The notes under the pieces: model-generated
What the model was told of the DNA's origin: nothing
The model's database searches: none
What the model saw: the letters and a program-made list of their open reading frames with translations, nothing else
DNA from: Heliophilum fasciatum
GTDB taxonomy: Bacteria; Bacillota; Desulfitobacteriia; Heliobacteriales; Heliobacteriaceae
Direction: 5' to 3'
Assembly: GCF_004341395.1 (NCBI RefSeq)
Contig: NZ_SLXT01000008.1
Span: forward strand, 57,512-121,511
DNA length: 64,000 bases
Made by a program: the position numbers and the translations under genes
Shown: positions 1 through 9,044 of the stretch, piece after piece
How the letters are laid out: each line of letters begins with the position of its first letter
How positions within the stretch are numbered: position 1 is the stretch's first letter

Positions 1-2
1 GC

Positions 3-83
3 CTCTATCAACGCATCAATGGTGAACAACCGATGAGCGTAGTTCTGGAAGACATCTGCAAAGCGCTAGGGAGAACCGTCTAA
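3..83 (+). CDS. adk: adenylate kinase, C-terminal end (partial)
   Basis: The last 26 codons of a gene that enters from the left. The peptide LYQRINGEQPMSVVLEDICK fits the C-terminal helix of adenylate kinase, which makes 2 ADP from AMP and ATP. The stop codon TAA is followed without a spacer by the map ATG. The secY-adk-map-infA order of Bacillota agrees with this identity. The catalytic lid and P-loop lie outside the window, so the call rests on the tail plus gene order. Confidence 0.7.
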   Translation, partial: LYQRINGEQPMSVVLEDICKALGRTV

Positions 84-833
84 ATGATCACCCTAAAAAC
101 CTCCCGTGAGCTCGACTGCATGCGAGATGCCGGGCGGATCGTAGCGGAAACGCTGCAAGAGATGAAAAAGAGCGTCAAGCCAGGTATCACCACCGGGGAA
201 CTCGATCAAAAAGCAGAGGATTACATCCGCGCGCAGGGAGCGGAACCGTCTTTCAAAGGGTATAACGGCTATCCCGCGTCGATCTGCGCATCTGTCAATG
301 AAGAAGTTGTTCATGGTATACCGGGTATACGACAGTTAAAAAATGGTGATATTATCAGCATTGATGTGGGAGCTTTTATCAAAGGTTACCATGGCGATGC
401 GGCCATAACGTTGCCTGTCGGTGAGATCGATCAAGAATTGCAGCGTTTGCTCGATGTGACGGAAACATCGCTGGAACGCGGCATCGAGAAAGCCCGTAAA
501 GGCAACCGGCTCTTTGACATATCGAACACCATTCAAACCTACGTAGAGAGCAACGGTTTTTCCGTTGTTCGTCAATATGTCGGTCACGGCATTGGCAAAA
601 AGATGCACGAAGCTCCCCAGATCCCCAACTTCGGTCCCGCCGGACGAGGTCCGCGGCTTCAACCGGGTATGGCCCTGGCCATTGAACCGATGGTCAATGC
701 CGGTACCTATGAAGTAGAGACTAAGGAGGACCAGTGGACGGTTGTTACCACGGACCGTAAACCGTCTGCCCATTTCGAGCATACCATCGCCATCACCGAG
801 CAAGGTCCGGAGATACTCACCCGACCCCGCTAA
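84..833 (+). CDS. map: methionine aminopeptidase type I
   Basis: Removes the initiator methionine from new cytosolic proteins and needs two divalent metals. The 249 residues match the short type Ia form. The metal ligands are all visible: D94 (SIDVG), D105 (HGDAA), H168 (GHGIG), E201 (IEPM) and E232 (FEHT), with H77 (HGIP) and H175 in the active site. It starts directly after the adk stop codon, so it is probably translationally coupled. The KOW/L14e-like gene often found between map and infA in Bacillota is absent: the 98-nt gap holds no ORF. Confidence 0.97.
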   Translation: MITLKTSRELDCMRDAGRIVAETLQEMKKSVKPGITTGELDQKAEDYIRAQGAEPSFKGYNGYPASICASVNEEVVHGIPGIRQLKNGDIISIDVGAFIKGYHGDAAITLPVGEIDQELQRLLDVTETSLERGIEKARKGNRLFDISNTIQTYVESNGFSVVRQYVGHGIGKKMHEAPQIPNFGPAGRGPRLQPGMALAIEPMVNAGTYEVETKEDQWTVVTTDRKPSAHFEHTIAITEQGPEILTRPR

Positions 834-931
834 CGGGAGAGGGTCTTACTCCTGCCAACGGCTAGGTCGCCAGCGCTGGAGCTTTAGGACGCTGAACTGC
901 TGTCTGTGAAATAAGGAGGCTGGAAATCCCC

Positions 932-1150
932 ATGTCCAAAACCGACGTGATAGAAGTGGAAGGGCGCGTTCTGGAACCACTCCCCAATGCGATGTTCACC
1001 GTAGAACTCGAGAGTGGTCACAAAGTCCTAGCCCACGTATCGGGGAAAATTCGTATGAACTTTATCCGCATCCTGCCAGGAGACCGGGTGACGGTGGAAC
1101 TGTCACCCTATGACCTTTCGCGGGGACGGATCACCTATCGCTTTAAATAA
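932..1150 (+). CDS. infA: translation initiation factor IF-1
   Basis: 72-residue S1/OB-fold protein that binds the ribosomal A site during initiation. The sequence has the usual IF-1 features: EGRVLE, a [13 protein letters not shown] segment, and [18 protein letters not shown] near the end. AAGGAGG lies about 12 nt before the ATG. It sits in the conserved map-infA-rpmJ-rpsM position. Length and sequence are typical and nothing is unusual. Confidence 0.97.
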   Translation: MSKTDVIEVEGRVLEPLPNAMFTVELESGHKVLAHVSGKIRMNFIRILPGDRVTVELSPYDLSRGRITYRFK

Positions 1151-1234
1151 TCGATTGAATATGGGAACGGCAATCGGGCATCAAGGATATACCCCTTGCG
1201 CTCATAATTCGTCCTCCTAAGGAGGTAATTCGCG

Positions 1235-1348
1235 ATGAAGGTTCGTCCTTCGGTCAAGCAGATCTGCGACAAATGCAAGATCATCAAACGCAAAGGCAAA
1301 GTGATGGTCATCTGTGAGAACCCTAAACACAAACAAAAACAAGGCTAG
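1235..1348 (+). CDS. rpmJ: 50S ribosomal protein L36
   Basis: A 37-residue gene. It starts [14 protein letters not shown] and carries the zinc ligands C11, C14, C27 and H32 of the zinc-binding L36 type. A perfect AAGGAGG sits at 1219-1225, ahead of the ATG. It lies between infA and rpsM as expected. Retention of all four ligands means the zinc-dependent (C+) form. Confidence 0.97.
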   Translation: MKVRPSVKQICDKCKIIKRKGKVMVICENPKHKQKQG

Positions 1349-1372
1349 CAACCGGGAGGTGCAAACAACTTT

Positions 1373-1750
1373 ATGGCACGTATCGCCAGCGTCGATTTAC
1401 CCCGCGACAAGCGGATTGAAATCGCCCTGACCTACATCTTCGGGATTGGCCGTTCCACGGCTACTCAAATCCTGGCCGCTACCGGTGTCAGCCCTGACAC
1501 CCGGACGCGCGACCTGACCGACGATGAAGTTGCACGTCTCCGCGAATACATTGACAAACAAGTCAATGTGGAAGGTGACCTGCGTCGGGAAATCTCCCTG
1601 AACATTAAGCGCCTGATCGAAATCGGTTGCTATCGCGGCATCCGCCATCGTCGTGGACTGCCCGTTCGGGGCCAACGTACCAAAACCAATGCTCGCACAC
1701 GTAAAGGTCCGGCACGGACTGTGGCGGGCAAGAAAAAAGCAACGAAGTAA
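1373..1750 (+). CDS. rpsM: 30S ribosomal protein S13
   Basis: 125 residues starting [20 protein letters not shown], the standard S13 N-terminus. The C-terminal part has the [20 protein letters not shown] segment and a basic tail that contacts the P-site tRNA and the 30S head. GGGAGGTG precedes the ATG. Part of the alpha-operon order rpsM-rpsK-rpsD-rpoA-rplQ. Confidence 0.98.
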   Translation: MARIASVDLPRDKRIEIALTYIFGIGRSTATQILAATGVSPDTRTRDLTDDEVARLREYIDKQVNVEGDLRREISLNIKRLIEIGCYRGIRHRRGLPVRGQRTKTNARTRKGPARTVAGKKKATK

Positions 1751-1771
1751 GAAGGGGGGTAGGAATCCACT

Positions 1772-2167
1772 ATGGCAGCAGCACGACGTGTTACACGCGT
1801 CAAGAAAAAAGAGCGCAAACATGTGGACCGCGGTGTGGCACACATTCGCTCCACCTTCAACAATACGGTGGTTACGATCACCGATGTCAATGGCAATACC
1901 CTCTCGTGGGCATCCGCTGGCGTCATGGGTTTCAAAGGCTCACGGAAATCGACCCCTTTCGCTGCGCAAATGGCCGCCGAAAGCGCCGCCAAAGAAGCAA
2001 TGGAACATGGGTTGCGTGAAGTCGAATGCCTGGTCAAAGGCCCTGGTTCCGGCCGCGAAGCAGCGATTCGTTCGTTGCAAGCCGCCGGTCTGGAAGTCAG
2101 CATGATCAAAGACGTCACTCCCATTCCCCATAATGGTTGCCGGCCGCCCAAGCGTCGCCGCGTCTAA
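1772..2167 (+). CDS. rpsK: 30S ribosomal protein S11
   Basis: 131 residues with the S11 hallmarks [15 protein letters not shown] and the C-terminal [18 protein letters not shown]. Forms the platform of the 30S subunit. It follows rpsM by 21 nt and precedes rpsD, so it is surely co-transcribed. Confidence 0.98.
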   Translation: MAAARRVTRVKKKERKHVDRGVAHIRSTFNNTVVTITDVNGNTLSWASAGVMGFKGSRKSTPFAAQMAAESAAKEAMEHGLREVECLVKGPGSGREAAIRSLQAAGLEVSMIKDVTPIPHNGCRPPKRRRV

Positions 2168-2194
2168 TCGGACTACAGGAGGTGCATTCATAGA

Positions 2195-2821
2195 ATGGCA
2201 CGATATACCGGCCCGGTATGCCGGCTTTGCCGCCGCGAAGGGGCCAAACTTTTCCTCAAAGGTGAACGTTGCTACACAGGCAAATGCGCTGTAGACCGTC
2301 GCACCTACGCACCGGGCCAGCACGGCCAAGGTCGTAAAAAAGTTTCGGAATACGGCATTCAGCTGCGGGAAAAACAAAAAGCACGCCGCATCTACGGCAT
2401 GCTGGAAGGTCAATTCCGCACCACGTTCCAAAAAGCAAGTCGCCAACAAGGCTCGGCTGGCGACAACTTGCTGCGTCTTTTGGAACGCCGCTTAGACAAC
2501 GTCGTTTTCCGTCTTGGCTTTGCTCGTTCCCGTAACGAAGCTCGCCAATTCGTTTTGCATAATCACTTTACGCTGAACGGACACAAAGTCAACATCCCTT
2601 CGATCCGCTTGCGGGCAGGCGATGTGATTCAGTTGAAAGAAAAAAGCAAAGACATGCCGTTGTTCAAAGAGATCCTCGATGGCTTAGGCCAAAAAACTCC
2701 GCCCGCTTGGCTTGAACTTGATGTCAACCAGCTGTGCGGGCGTGTCGCTCAACTTCCTAACCGGGAAGATATCGACACCAACATTCAGGAGCACCTCATC
2801 GTCGAGTTGTATTCCCGTTAA
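2195..2821 (+). CDS. rpsD: 30S ribosomal protein S4 (zinc-binding form)
   Basis: 208 residues. The N-terminus carries four cysteines, C9, C12, C26 and C31, so this is the zinc-containing S4 type. An S4 RNA-binding domain follows in the middle ([20 protein letters not shown]). S4 starts assembly of the 30S body. In Bacillus, rpsD lies apart from rpsM-rpsK; here it stays inside the alpha operon between rpsK and rpoA, as in many Clostridia. Confidence 0.98.
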   Translation: MARYTGPVCRLCRREGAKLFLKGERCYTGKCAVDRRTYAPGQHGQGRKKVSEYGIQLREKQKARRIYGMLEGQFRTTFQKASRQQGSAGDNLLRLLERRLDNVVFRLGFARSRNEARQFVLHNHFTLNGHKVNIPSIRLRAGDVIQLKEKSKDMPLFKEILDGLGQKTPPAWLELDVNQLCGRVAQLPNREDIDTNIQEHLIVELYSR

Positions 2822-2866
2822 TAATCACGGGTCTTGGCGATTCTCGCGAAGGAGGTTCCGCAACTC

Positions 2867-3817
2867 ATGCTGGAAATCGAAAAACCGAAGATCGAGTGTG
2901 TTGCGCACAGTGAAGACTCCACCTACGGAAAATTCGTGGTGGAGCCTCTGGAGCGCGGCTACGGGGTAACCCTGGGCAACTCTCTCCGTCGAATCCTGTT
3001 GTCCTCACTGCCTGGCGCGGCCGCCACTTCGGTCAAGATCGATGGGGTTCTTCATGAGTTCTCCACCATCCCCGGAGTGAAAGAAGATGTCACGGACATC
3101 GTTCTCCGCATCAAGCTGCTAGCCTTAAAGATGCACTCCGATGAAGTCAATACGATCCGTATTGAAGCCGAGGGAGAAGGTGTCATCACCGCAGGTGACT
3201 TTATCTGCGGTCCTGACGTGGAGATCCTTAATCCCGACCTGCAAATAGCCACCCTTGAAAAAGATGCACGACTGGCCATGGAAGTGACCGTGGAAAAAGA
3301 CCGTGGTTATGTCGCTGCATCGGCGAGGTTAAAAAACCAGCAACACATCATTGGCGTCATTCCGGTCGATGCCAACTTTGCGCCTGTGCGTAAAGTCAAC
3401 TACAAGATCGAGGACACGCGGGTTGGTCAAATCACCAACTACGATCGTTTGATCCTCGAATTGTGGACGAACGGCTCGGTTACGCCGAAAGAGGCAGTCA
3501 GTCGGGCAGCCAAAATCCTCAATGAACACCTGCAGCTTTTTATTGACTTGACAGAAGACATCCAAAAGGATGACATTTTGGTGGAAAAAGAGGAACGGCC
3601 GCAAGATAAAGTCCTGGAGATGACCATTGAAGATCTCGACCTTTCTGTGCGCTCTTACAACTGCTTAAAACGGGCAGGAATCAACACCGTCAAGGATCTT
3701 ACCCACAAGACGGAAGAAGATATGATCAAAGTGCGCAACCTGGGACGCAAGTCGCTGGAAGAAGTCGACGCCAAACTTACCGCTCTGGGCTTATCATTAA
3801 AAAAATCCGACGAATAG
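2867..3817 (+). CDS. rpoA: RNA polymerase alpha subunit
   Basis: 316 residues, the normal length for alpha. The N-terminal domain for assembly includes the [14 protein letters not shown] segment. The C-terminal domain has the helix-hairpin-helix region ([26 protein letters not shown]) that contacts UP elements and activators. I chose ATG 2867 because AAGGAGG lies at 2849-2855; an in-frame TTG at 2834 would add 11 residues that the family lacks and has no ribosome binding site. Confidence 0.97.
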   Translation: MLEIEKPKIECVAHSEDSTYGKFVVEPLERGYGVTLGNSLRRILLSSLPGAAATSVKIDGVLHEFSTIPGVKEDVTDIVLRIKLLALKMHSDEVNTIRIEAEGEGVITAGDFICGPDVEILNPDLQIATLEKDARLAMEVTVEKDRGYVAASARLKNQQHIIGVIPVDANFAPVRKVNYKIEDTRVGQITNYDRLILELWTNGSVTPKEAVSRAAKILNEHLQLFIDLTEDIQKDDILVEKEERPQDKVLEMTIEDLDLSVRSYNCLKRAGINTVKDLTHKTEEDMIKVRNLGRKSLEEVDAKLTALGLSLKKSDE

Positions 3818-3866
3818 CTGTTGGTCAGAATGAAATCACTGACCCTGCCGAAAAGGAGGGAAATAG

Positions 3867-4205
3867 ATGCCATACCGTCAATTAGGACGTAACACCAACC
3901 ATCGTCGGGCCATGTTACGGAATATCGTCACTTCGCTCTTGAAGCACGGTCGAATCGAAACGGTGGAAACACGGGCCAAAGAAATGGTGCGGATCACCGA
4001 GAAGATGATCACCCTGGGTAAGCGCGGCGACCTGCATGCACGCCGTCAAGCGCTGGCCTACATTCAAGAAGAAGGTGTCGTCACTCAGCTCTTTACGGAG
4101 ATTGCTCCTAAGTACGCCGAGCGCAAAGGCGGATACACGCGTATGATCAAAAGCGGATTCCGTCGCGGTGATGCTGCACCATTGTGCATTGTCGAACTCG
4201 TATAA
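3867..4205 (+). CDS. rplQ: 50S ribosomal protein L17
   Basis: 112 residues starting [19 protein letters not shown], the standard L17 N-terminus. Near the polypeptide exit tunnel on the large subunit. Last gene of the ribosomal operon before the ECF transporter genes, which start 108 nt later. That gap has imperfect inverted repeats (CCGAACCAGAG / CTCTTTGGTCGG) but no T-run, so I do not call a terminator there. Confidence 0.98.
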   Translation: MPYRQLGRNTNHRRAMLRNIVTSLLKHGRIETVETRAKEMVRITEKMITLGKRGDLHARRQALAYIQEEGVVTQLFTEIAPKYAERKGGYTRMIKSGFRRGDAAPLCIVELV

Positions 4206-4313
4206 GCAGTCCGGAAACACCATACTACCGAACCAGAGGTCAGGAGCAAAAGTCCGTCAGGACTGGGTCTTCCTGGCTTTCTCTTTGGTCGGGAACAGGG
4301 AGAGAGCTTCTAC

Positions 4314-5153
4314 ATGCTGCTCGTTGAGGAACTTAGTTATGCCTATCGTACCCAAGAAGGCGCAAATTGCCCGGCACTGATGAATGTTAGCTTACAGATT
4401 CAGCCTGGTGAGCGCGTCGCCATTGTTGGTGCCAACGGCAGCGGGAAATCAACATTGGTCAAACATTTGAACGGCCTGATTGTCCCCCAAAAAGGCAAAG
4501 TCATGGTTGATGGTTACTGTACCAGCGATCCACAACAACGTGCACAAGTACGACGCACCGTGGGGATGGTGTTTCAGAACCCCGATAACCAGATCGTGGC
4601 GCCAACCGTAGAAGATGATGTGGCCTTTGGCCCGGAGAATCTTGGTTTACCTGTGGACATGATTAAGCAACGGGTTCATACAGCCTTACAAGCGGTGGAT
4701 TTACTGGGTGCACGACTGCGACCGGTGCACGCCTTATCGGGAGGACAAAAGCAGCGCTTAGCGATTGCCGGGGCCCTGGCGATGGAGCCGCGCTATCTGA
4801 TCCTTGATGAAGCAACGTCGATGGTCGATCCGGAAGGGAAAAAGGAGATTCTCCAGGTATTGCGACAACTGCAAGCCCGGAAAATCATGGCTCTGATCCA
4901 GATCACGCATGATATGCAAGAAGCTGCTGAAGCCGAACGAATTATCGTCATGGGTCAGCAGCATGTGCTTAGCGAAACCACGCCGGAAAGATTGTTTCAA
5001 CAGCCCCAACTGTTACAGCAAGCCGGGTTGACGCAACCGCCAGTGATCAGCTTGGCCGATCGTTTGCGCCGGCGCAACGTGCCTGTTCCGGAGACGGTAC
5101 AGACCATGAAGGAATTGGTGGATTGTTTATGCCAATTACGCTCCGTCAATTAA
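4314..5153 (+). CDS. ecfA1: energy-coupling factor transporter ATPase EcfA1
   Basis: One of the two ATPases of the ECF module that powers vitamin and metal-ion uptake through exchangeable S-components at the membrane. 279 residues with Walker [10 protein letters not shown] (39-47), a Q-loop (MVFQNPDNQ), the ABC signature LSGGQ (141-145), Walker B LILDEA (162-167) and an H-loop ITHD. The order rplQ-ecfA1-ecfA2-ecfT-truA is the usual one in Bacillota. The 3' end overlaps ecfA2 by 25 nt. Confidence 0.95.
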   Translation: MLLVEELSYAYRTQEGANCPALMNVSLQIQPGERVAIVGANGSGKSTLVKHLNGLIVPQKGKVMVDGYCTSDPQQRAQVRRTVGMVFQNPDNQIVAPTVEDDVAFGPENLGLPVDMIKQRVHTALQAVDLLGARLRPVHALSGGQKQRLAIAGALAMEPRYLILDEATSMVDPEGKKEILQVLRQLQARKIMALIQITHDMQEAAEAERIIVMGQQHVLSETTPERLFQQPQLLQQAGLTQPPVISLADRLRRRNVPVPETVQTMKELVDCLCQLRSVN

Positions 5154-6043
5154 CCCATATCTACCATGCCGGGACGCCCATGGCGCAACAAGGCATCGTG
5201 GCCATCGATCTGGAGATCACCGAACCAGTCATTGTCGCGATCATCGGACAAACCGGATCGGGGAAAACGACCTTGATCCAGCACATGAACGGCTTGCTCA
5301 AGCCGACCGACGGTAGCATTCAGATCGATGAATGGCACATTGATCGCCAGACCAAAACCGCGGTGTTGCAGGGATTATATCAACGGGTCGGTATGGTCTT
5401 TCAATATCCGGAGCATCAGCTCTTTGAAGCGACCGTGTATGATGATATTGCCTACGGACCGCGCAATATGAACCTTTCCGAATCGGAAGTGGCGGAACGG
5501 GTAGTACAAGCGATGACGATGGTTGGCCTTGACCCGGATGCGATACGACACCGTTCCCCCTTGCAGTTAAGCGGCGGCCAAAAACGCCGGGTAGCCTTGG
5601 CCGGTGTCTTGGCCATGCGTCCGCAGAAAATGATCCTGGATGAACCAACGGTAGGCCTTGATCCCCAGGGACGAGAAGCAATCCTTCAACTGATTCGTTC
5701 CCTTCATGAAACGTGGCAGATGACGATCATTTTGATCTCACACAATATGGACGATATCGCCCAACTGGCTGATCGCGTGATCGTGATGAAAGAAGGTCGA
5801 ATGATCTACGAAGGAGCATCGGCAGCGCTCTTTCTTGATCAAGCGAAGTTGCTGCAGTTCGGGATCACCGCGCCTTACGGCGTACAGCTTGTTCATCAAT
5901 TGCGGGCGAAGGGTTGGCCCATCGAACCGCAGGGCCTGAATGAAGAGCAGATTCTTGACGCCATCATCGAGGGCATGCATCGGCAGACGGACACCCCGTC
6001 AAGTACGCGCCCAACAGCACCTGCTATGGAGGGTGAGCCATGA
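5129..6043 (+). CDS. ecfA2: energy-coupling factor transporter ATPase EcfA2
   Basis: Second ECF ATPase. Walker A GQTGSGKTT lies at about residues 40-48 and the signature LSGGQKRR is followed by Walker B (MILDEPTVGLDP). I start at ATG 5129 rather than the TTG at 5123 because the ATG is the better codon two codons downstream; GGTGG at 5117-5121 may be the ribosome binding site. The start overlaps ecfA1, and the stop overlaps ecfT by ATGA, so the three subunits are translationally coupled. The C-terminal 60 residues are the helical extension typical of EcfA. Confidence 0.95.
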   Translation: MPITLRQLTHIYHAGTPMAQQGIVAIDLEITEPVIVAIIGQTGSGKTTLIQHMNGLLKPTDGSIQIDEWHIDRQTKTAVLQGLYQRVGMVFQYPEHQLFEATVYDDIAYGPRNMNLSESEVAERVVQAMTMVGLDPDAIRHRSPLQLSGGQKRRVALAGVLAMRPQKMILDEPTVGLDPQGREAILQLIRSLHETWQMTIILISHNMDDIAQLADRVIVMKEGRMIYEGASAALFLDQAKLLQFGITAPYGVQLVHQLRAKGWPIEPQGLNEEQILDAIIEGMHRQTDTPSSTRPTAPAMEGEP

Positions 6044-6858
6044 GCGGCAACTTCATCGTAGGACAATATATTCCCGGGACTTCGCCGCTGCACAAGCTCG
6101 ATCCCCGTACGAAGCTCATCATGGTGTTTGCCTATACGATCGGGCTTTTTTTCTTGCCTACATGGTTACCGGTATTGCTTGCCGGTATTCCGCTGGGAAT
6201 CGCTGTTTATGCATCACGGTTGCCCTGGCGCTATCTTCTGCTCGGGTTGCGTCCGCTCTGGATATTGCTCGTGATTACCTTTTTACTGCATTTGTTGGGC
6301 GGCAGCAGTACGGCTCCGCCGGCACCGGAAGATGTGTGGGCCACGCTCGGCCCGTGGACAATCACCGGCACCGGAGCTGCGACCGGTTTTACCACGGTGC
6401 TGCGCCTGGCGTGGCTGTTTAGCGCGGCATCGCTACTTACCTTAACCACGTCACCGATGATGGTGACACACGGGTTGGAACGATTGCTGGGGCCGTTGAA
6501 ACGGTGGCGCTTTCCGGCCCATGAACTGGCGATGATGACGTCAATTGCCTTGCGCTTTATTCCGACATTACAAGAAGAAATGGATAAGATCATCAAAGCC
6601 CAGGCAGCGCGTGGCAGTTCCTGGCGCTATGGTTCATGGACACGGCGGGCTCAAGCCTTGGTCGCCTTGATGGTACCGCTGTTGCTTTCAGCGCTGCGTC
6701 GCGCCGATGATTTGGCGGTAGCGATGGAAGCACGCGGCTACCAAGGCGGCGAGGGCCGTACCGCCCATCATCCGCTGCAAATGACCAGGATCGACCGGTG
6801 GTTGTTAATCATTACGGCACTGGCTGGGATCACGATCATCCTCTGGCGATGGGCGTAA
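6040..6858 (+). CDS. ecfT: energy-coupling factor transporter transmembrane protein EcfT
   Basis: Integral membrane scaffold that links the EcfA ATPases to an S-component. 272 residues with several hydrophobic segments (about 20-65, 68-90, 105-125, 247-268). Two Ala-Arg-Gly motifs, in AARGSSW and EARGYQG, are the coupling-helix motifs of EcfT. It shares ATGA with ecfA2. No S-component gene is nearby, so this is probably a shared (group II) ECF module. Confidence 0.95.
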   Translation: MSGNFIVGQYIPGTSPLHKLDPRTKLIMVFAYTIGLFFLPTWLPVLLAGIPLGIAVYASRLPWRYLLLGLRPLWILLVITFLLHLLGGSSTAPPAPEDVWATLGPWTITGTGAATGFTTVLRLAWLFSAASLLTLTTSPMMVTHGLERLLGPLKRWRFPAHELAMMTSIALRFIPTLQEEMDKIIKAQAARGSSWRYGSWTRRAQALVALMVPLLLSALRRADDLAVAMEARGYQGGEGRTAHHPLQMTRIDRWLLIITALAGITIILWRWA

Positions 6859-6903
6859 GCGGGACAACCGGAAAAAGGCAAAGGCAAAGGAGTCGTACAT
6901 GCA

Positions 6904-7710
6904 ATGAACCGTGAGGAACGTAACCATCATCCGGCACGGAAGGTCCGCTTTGTGGTCATGTATGATGGTACCCATTATCATGGCTTCCAAACACAAGAGG
7001 ATTCACGGTTGCCGACGATTCAAGATCAACTGCACCACGTCATCCAAACATTGACCGGTGAGAGCGTCAAGATCATTTGCGCCGGGCGCACCGATGCCGG
7101 TGTCCATGCACGGGGGCAAGTGGTGGACTTCAGCACATCGTCCCGTATCCCCGATGAACGGTTTCCCCTGGCAATGAATGCCTTATTGCCGCGCGATATC
7201 ACCGTGATCCAGGCAGAGACCGTCCATCCGGATTTTCATGCGCGTTTTGATGCGCTGGGCAAGCACTATCGCTATACCATTTACAATCGCCGGATGCCTT
7301 CGCCCTTTCAACAGCGCTACAGTTATCAAGTATTCCCGGAACTCGATCTGGAACGGATGCGTGCTGCCGCTGCGGCATTGATCGGTACGCACCATTTTGG
7401 CGCCTTTTGTGCCAGTGGCAGCGTGGTCAAACGGTTGGAACGAACGATCTGGCGCTGCACCTTGACACCCGATGAGGAAGGTTGTATCCACATCGATGTG
7501 ATGGGCGACGGTTTTCTTTATAATATGGTGCGGATCATTGCCGGCACCTTGATCGATGTGGGCAAAGGCAAGATTGATCCACGATCCATGCCGGAGATTA
7601 TCGCCTCACGGGACCGTACCCAAGCCGGTACAACAGCGCCGCCGCGCGGTCTTTGCCTGATGAAGGTCTGGTATACACCGCAACCGGTGATGAACGGGAG
7701 CCAGCAATAG
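6904..7710 (+). CDS. truA: tRNA pseudouridine(38-40) synthase TruA
   Basis: Makes pseudouridine at positions 38-40 of the tRNA anticodon arm. 268 residues with the catalytic Asp64 in the GRTDAGVHA motif and the HFDALGKHYRYTI-type segment (here FHARFDALGKHYRYTI). It follows ecfT by 45 nt in the standard Bacillota order and precedes rplM, which has its own promoter. Confidence 0.97.
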   Translation: MNREERNHHPARKVRFVVMYDGTHYHGFQTQEDSRLPTIQDQLHHVIQTLTGESVKIICAGRTDAGVHARGQVVDFSTSSRIPDERFPLAMNALLPRDITVIQAETVHPDFHARFDALGKHYRYTIYNRRMPSPFQQRYSYQVFPELDLERMRAAAAALIGTHHFGAFCASGSVVKRLERTIWRCTLTPDEEGCIHIDVMGDGFLYNMVRIIAGTLIDVGKGKIDPRSMPEIIASRDRTQAGTTAPPRGLCLMKVWYTPQPVMNGSQQ

Positions 7711-7728
7711 TTTAAACATAGGATATGC

Positions 7729-7757
7729 TTGACAATCCTTTTTCCGTCGAATAGAAT
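7729..7757 (+). promoter_or_regulatory. sigma-A promoter of rplM-rpsI
   Basis: TTGACA at 7729-7734, a 17-nt spacer and TAGAAT at 7752-7757. The match to the sigma-A consensus is very good. Transcription would start near 7764, giving a leader of about 200 nt before rplM. Confidence 0.85.
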
Positions 7758-7763
7758 ACTATG

Positions 7764-7963
7764 GTAAGTTTTTATTTTGCACGGTTGCCTAGCCCCCAAC
7801 TGTCAGATAAAGACCCGCCTGAAAAGGATGAGTAGCTGCGCGTGGCGATACGCGTGGCAGAGTGGTAGGTTACCAGCACAGATTGTGCGGTCGACCAGCT
7901 GCACATCGTGCCAGTGACCACAAGCCAATAAAGAGTCGGTAAGAATCGAAGGAGGAACACAGG
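7764..7963 (+). promoter_or_regulatory. structured 5' leader of rplM
   Basis: About 200 nt between the rplM promoter and the rplM start, with no ORF. Visible hairpins include GCGT-GGCGAT-ACGC at about 7840-7853, flanked by CTGC/GCAG, and TGTGC...GCACA around 7883-7905. Many Bacillota have an L13 leader motif here that lets the ribosomal protein repress its own operon; a homologous role is inference. I see no T-box AGGGTGG box and no terminator in it. Confidence 0.45.
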
Positions 7964-8398
7964 ATGCGCACCTTCATGGCCAAAGCCAACGAAATTGAGC
8001 GCAAGTGGTATGTTGTCGACGCCACGGATAAAACCCTGGGGCGCTTGGCCTCAGAAGTGGCTCGCCTGCTGCGCGGGAAACACAAACCCATCTTCACCCC
8101 CCATGTGGACACCGGTGACCATGTGATTGTCATCAACGCGGAAAAAGTCCGCTTGACCGGGAAAAAGCTGACCCAAAAAATGTACTATCATCATTCCCGC
8201 TATCCCGGCGGTATGAAGTTGATCAATTACGGGACCTTGCTGCGGACCAAACCGGAACGGGCAATGGAAAAAGCCATTCGCGGCATGCTGCCTAAAAACA
8301 GCCTTGGCGAGCAAATGTATCGCAAGCTGAAAGTCTATGCAGGCCCGAACCATCCCCATCAAGCGCAGCAACCGGAAGTTTTTGAAATTACGGAATAG
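7964..8398 (+). CDS. rplM: 50S ribosomal protein L13
   Basis: 144 residues starting [20 protein letters not shown], the usual L13 N-terminus. An early 23S rRNA assembly protein. AAGGAGGAACACAGG precedes the ATG. Co-transcribed with rpsI 17 nt downstream. Confidence 0.98.
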   Translation: MRTFMAKANEIERKWYVVDATDKTLGRLASEVARLLRGKHKPIFTPHVDTGDHVIVINAEKVRLTGKKLTQKMYYHHSRYPGGMKLINYGTLLRTKPERAMEKAIRGMLPKNSLGEQMYRKLKVYAGPNHPHQAQQPEVFEITE

Positions 8399-8415
8399 GA
8401 AGGAGGTAACCACCA

Positions 8416-8808
8416 ATGGCGAATGTTCAATACTTGGGAACCGGTCGTCGCAAAAAGTCGGTGGCTCGTGTTCGTCTCGTACCGGGTGAAGGCAAATTCT
8501 TAGTCAATAACCGCTCTTTGATGGAGTACTTTGGCAAACGCACTCTGGAAATGGTGGTCCGCCAACCGCTCGATCTGACAGCTACCGAAGGTCGCTTCGA
8601 CGTGCTGTGCAATGTCTATGGCGGCGGTACTACAGGACAAGCCGGTGCAATCCGTCTGGGCATCGCACGGGCGCTGTTGAAAGCTGATATTGGCCTGCGT
8701 CCGGCCCTGAAACGTGCCGGTTTCCTCACCCGTGACCCACGGATGAAGGAACGGAAAAAGTACGGACTCAAAGCAGCCCGTCGTGCACCGCAATTCTCCA
8801 AACGCTAA
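8416..8808 (+). CDS. rpsI: 30S ribosomal protein S9
   Basis: 130 residues. It starts [20 protein letters not shown] and ends in the conserved basic tail RRAPQFSKR that reaches the P-site tRNA anticodon. Preceded by GGAGG. A strong terminator follows at once, closing the ribosomal region. Confidence 0.98.
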   Translation: MANVQYLGTGRRKKSVARVRLVPGEGKFLVNNRSLMEYFGKRTLEMVVRQPLDLTATEGRFDVLCNVYGGGTTGQAGAIRLGIARALLKADIGLRPALKRAGFLTRDPRMKERKKYGLKAARRAPQFSKR

Positions 8809-8827
8809 TCTTATTCCGACAGTTTGC

Positions 8828-8863
8828 AAGAAACCGAGCCTTTTGGCTTGGTTTCTTTTTTTT
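8828..8863 (+). terminator. rho-independent terminator after rpsI
   Basis: AAGAAACCGAGCC, loop TTTT, GGCTTGGTTTCTT, then an uninterrupted T-run. The stem is nearly perfect, with one G-T pair. Confidence 0.93.
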
Positions 8864-8897
8864 AAAAAAATTGATTAGCGACGGTAAAGTGTATAAG

Positions 8898-8935
8898 TAA
8901 GAGGATTAATTACGAATAAGAGGATTGATTACGGA
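8898..8935 (+). repeat. two tandem 19-bp repeats upstream of cheA
   Basis: TAAGAGGATTAATTACGAA (8898-8916) is followed directly by TAAGAGGATTGATTACGGA (8917-8935): 17 of 19 positions are identical with a period of 19. They lie in the 8864-9044 gap between the rpsI terminator and cheA, so they may be operator half-sites for the cheA operon. The motif GTCGATAA downstream resembles a sigma-D minus 10 element but has no matching minus 35. Confidence 0.6.
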
Positions 8936-9044
8936 TAAATAGAGGGAAAGTCGATAAAATGTCGAATTTTTTCTTTCAAAAATAATTAAGCGATGCAGGC
9001 TCGGCATATTCGTAACCATGCCGATACAGGGAGGGACCGGCCCA

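Noticed and set aside
1653..2105. 150-codon ORF overlapping rpsM and rpsK
   Set aside because: Out-of-frame shadow of two ribosomal protein genes.
7764..7963. T-box riboswitch before rplM
   Set aside because: The stretch with GATGAGTAGC looked T-box-like, but there is no AGGGTGG antiterminator box and no terminator.
8936..8965. Sigma-D promoter before cheA
   Set aside because: GTCGATAA fits the minus 10, but there is no TAAA at the required distance.
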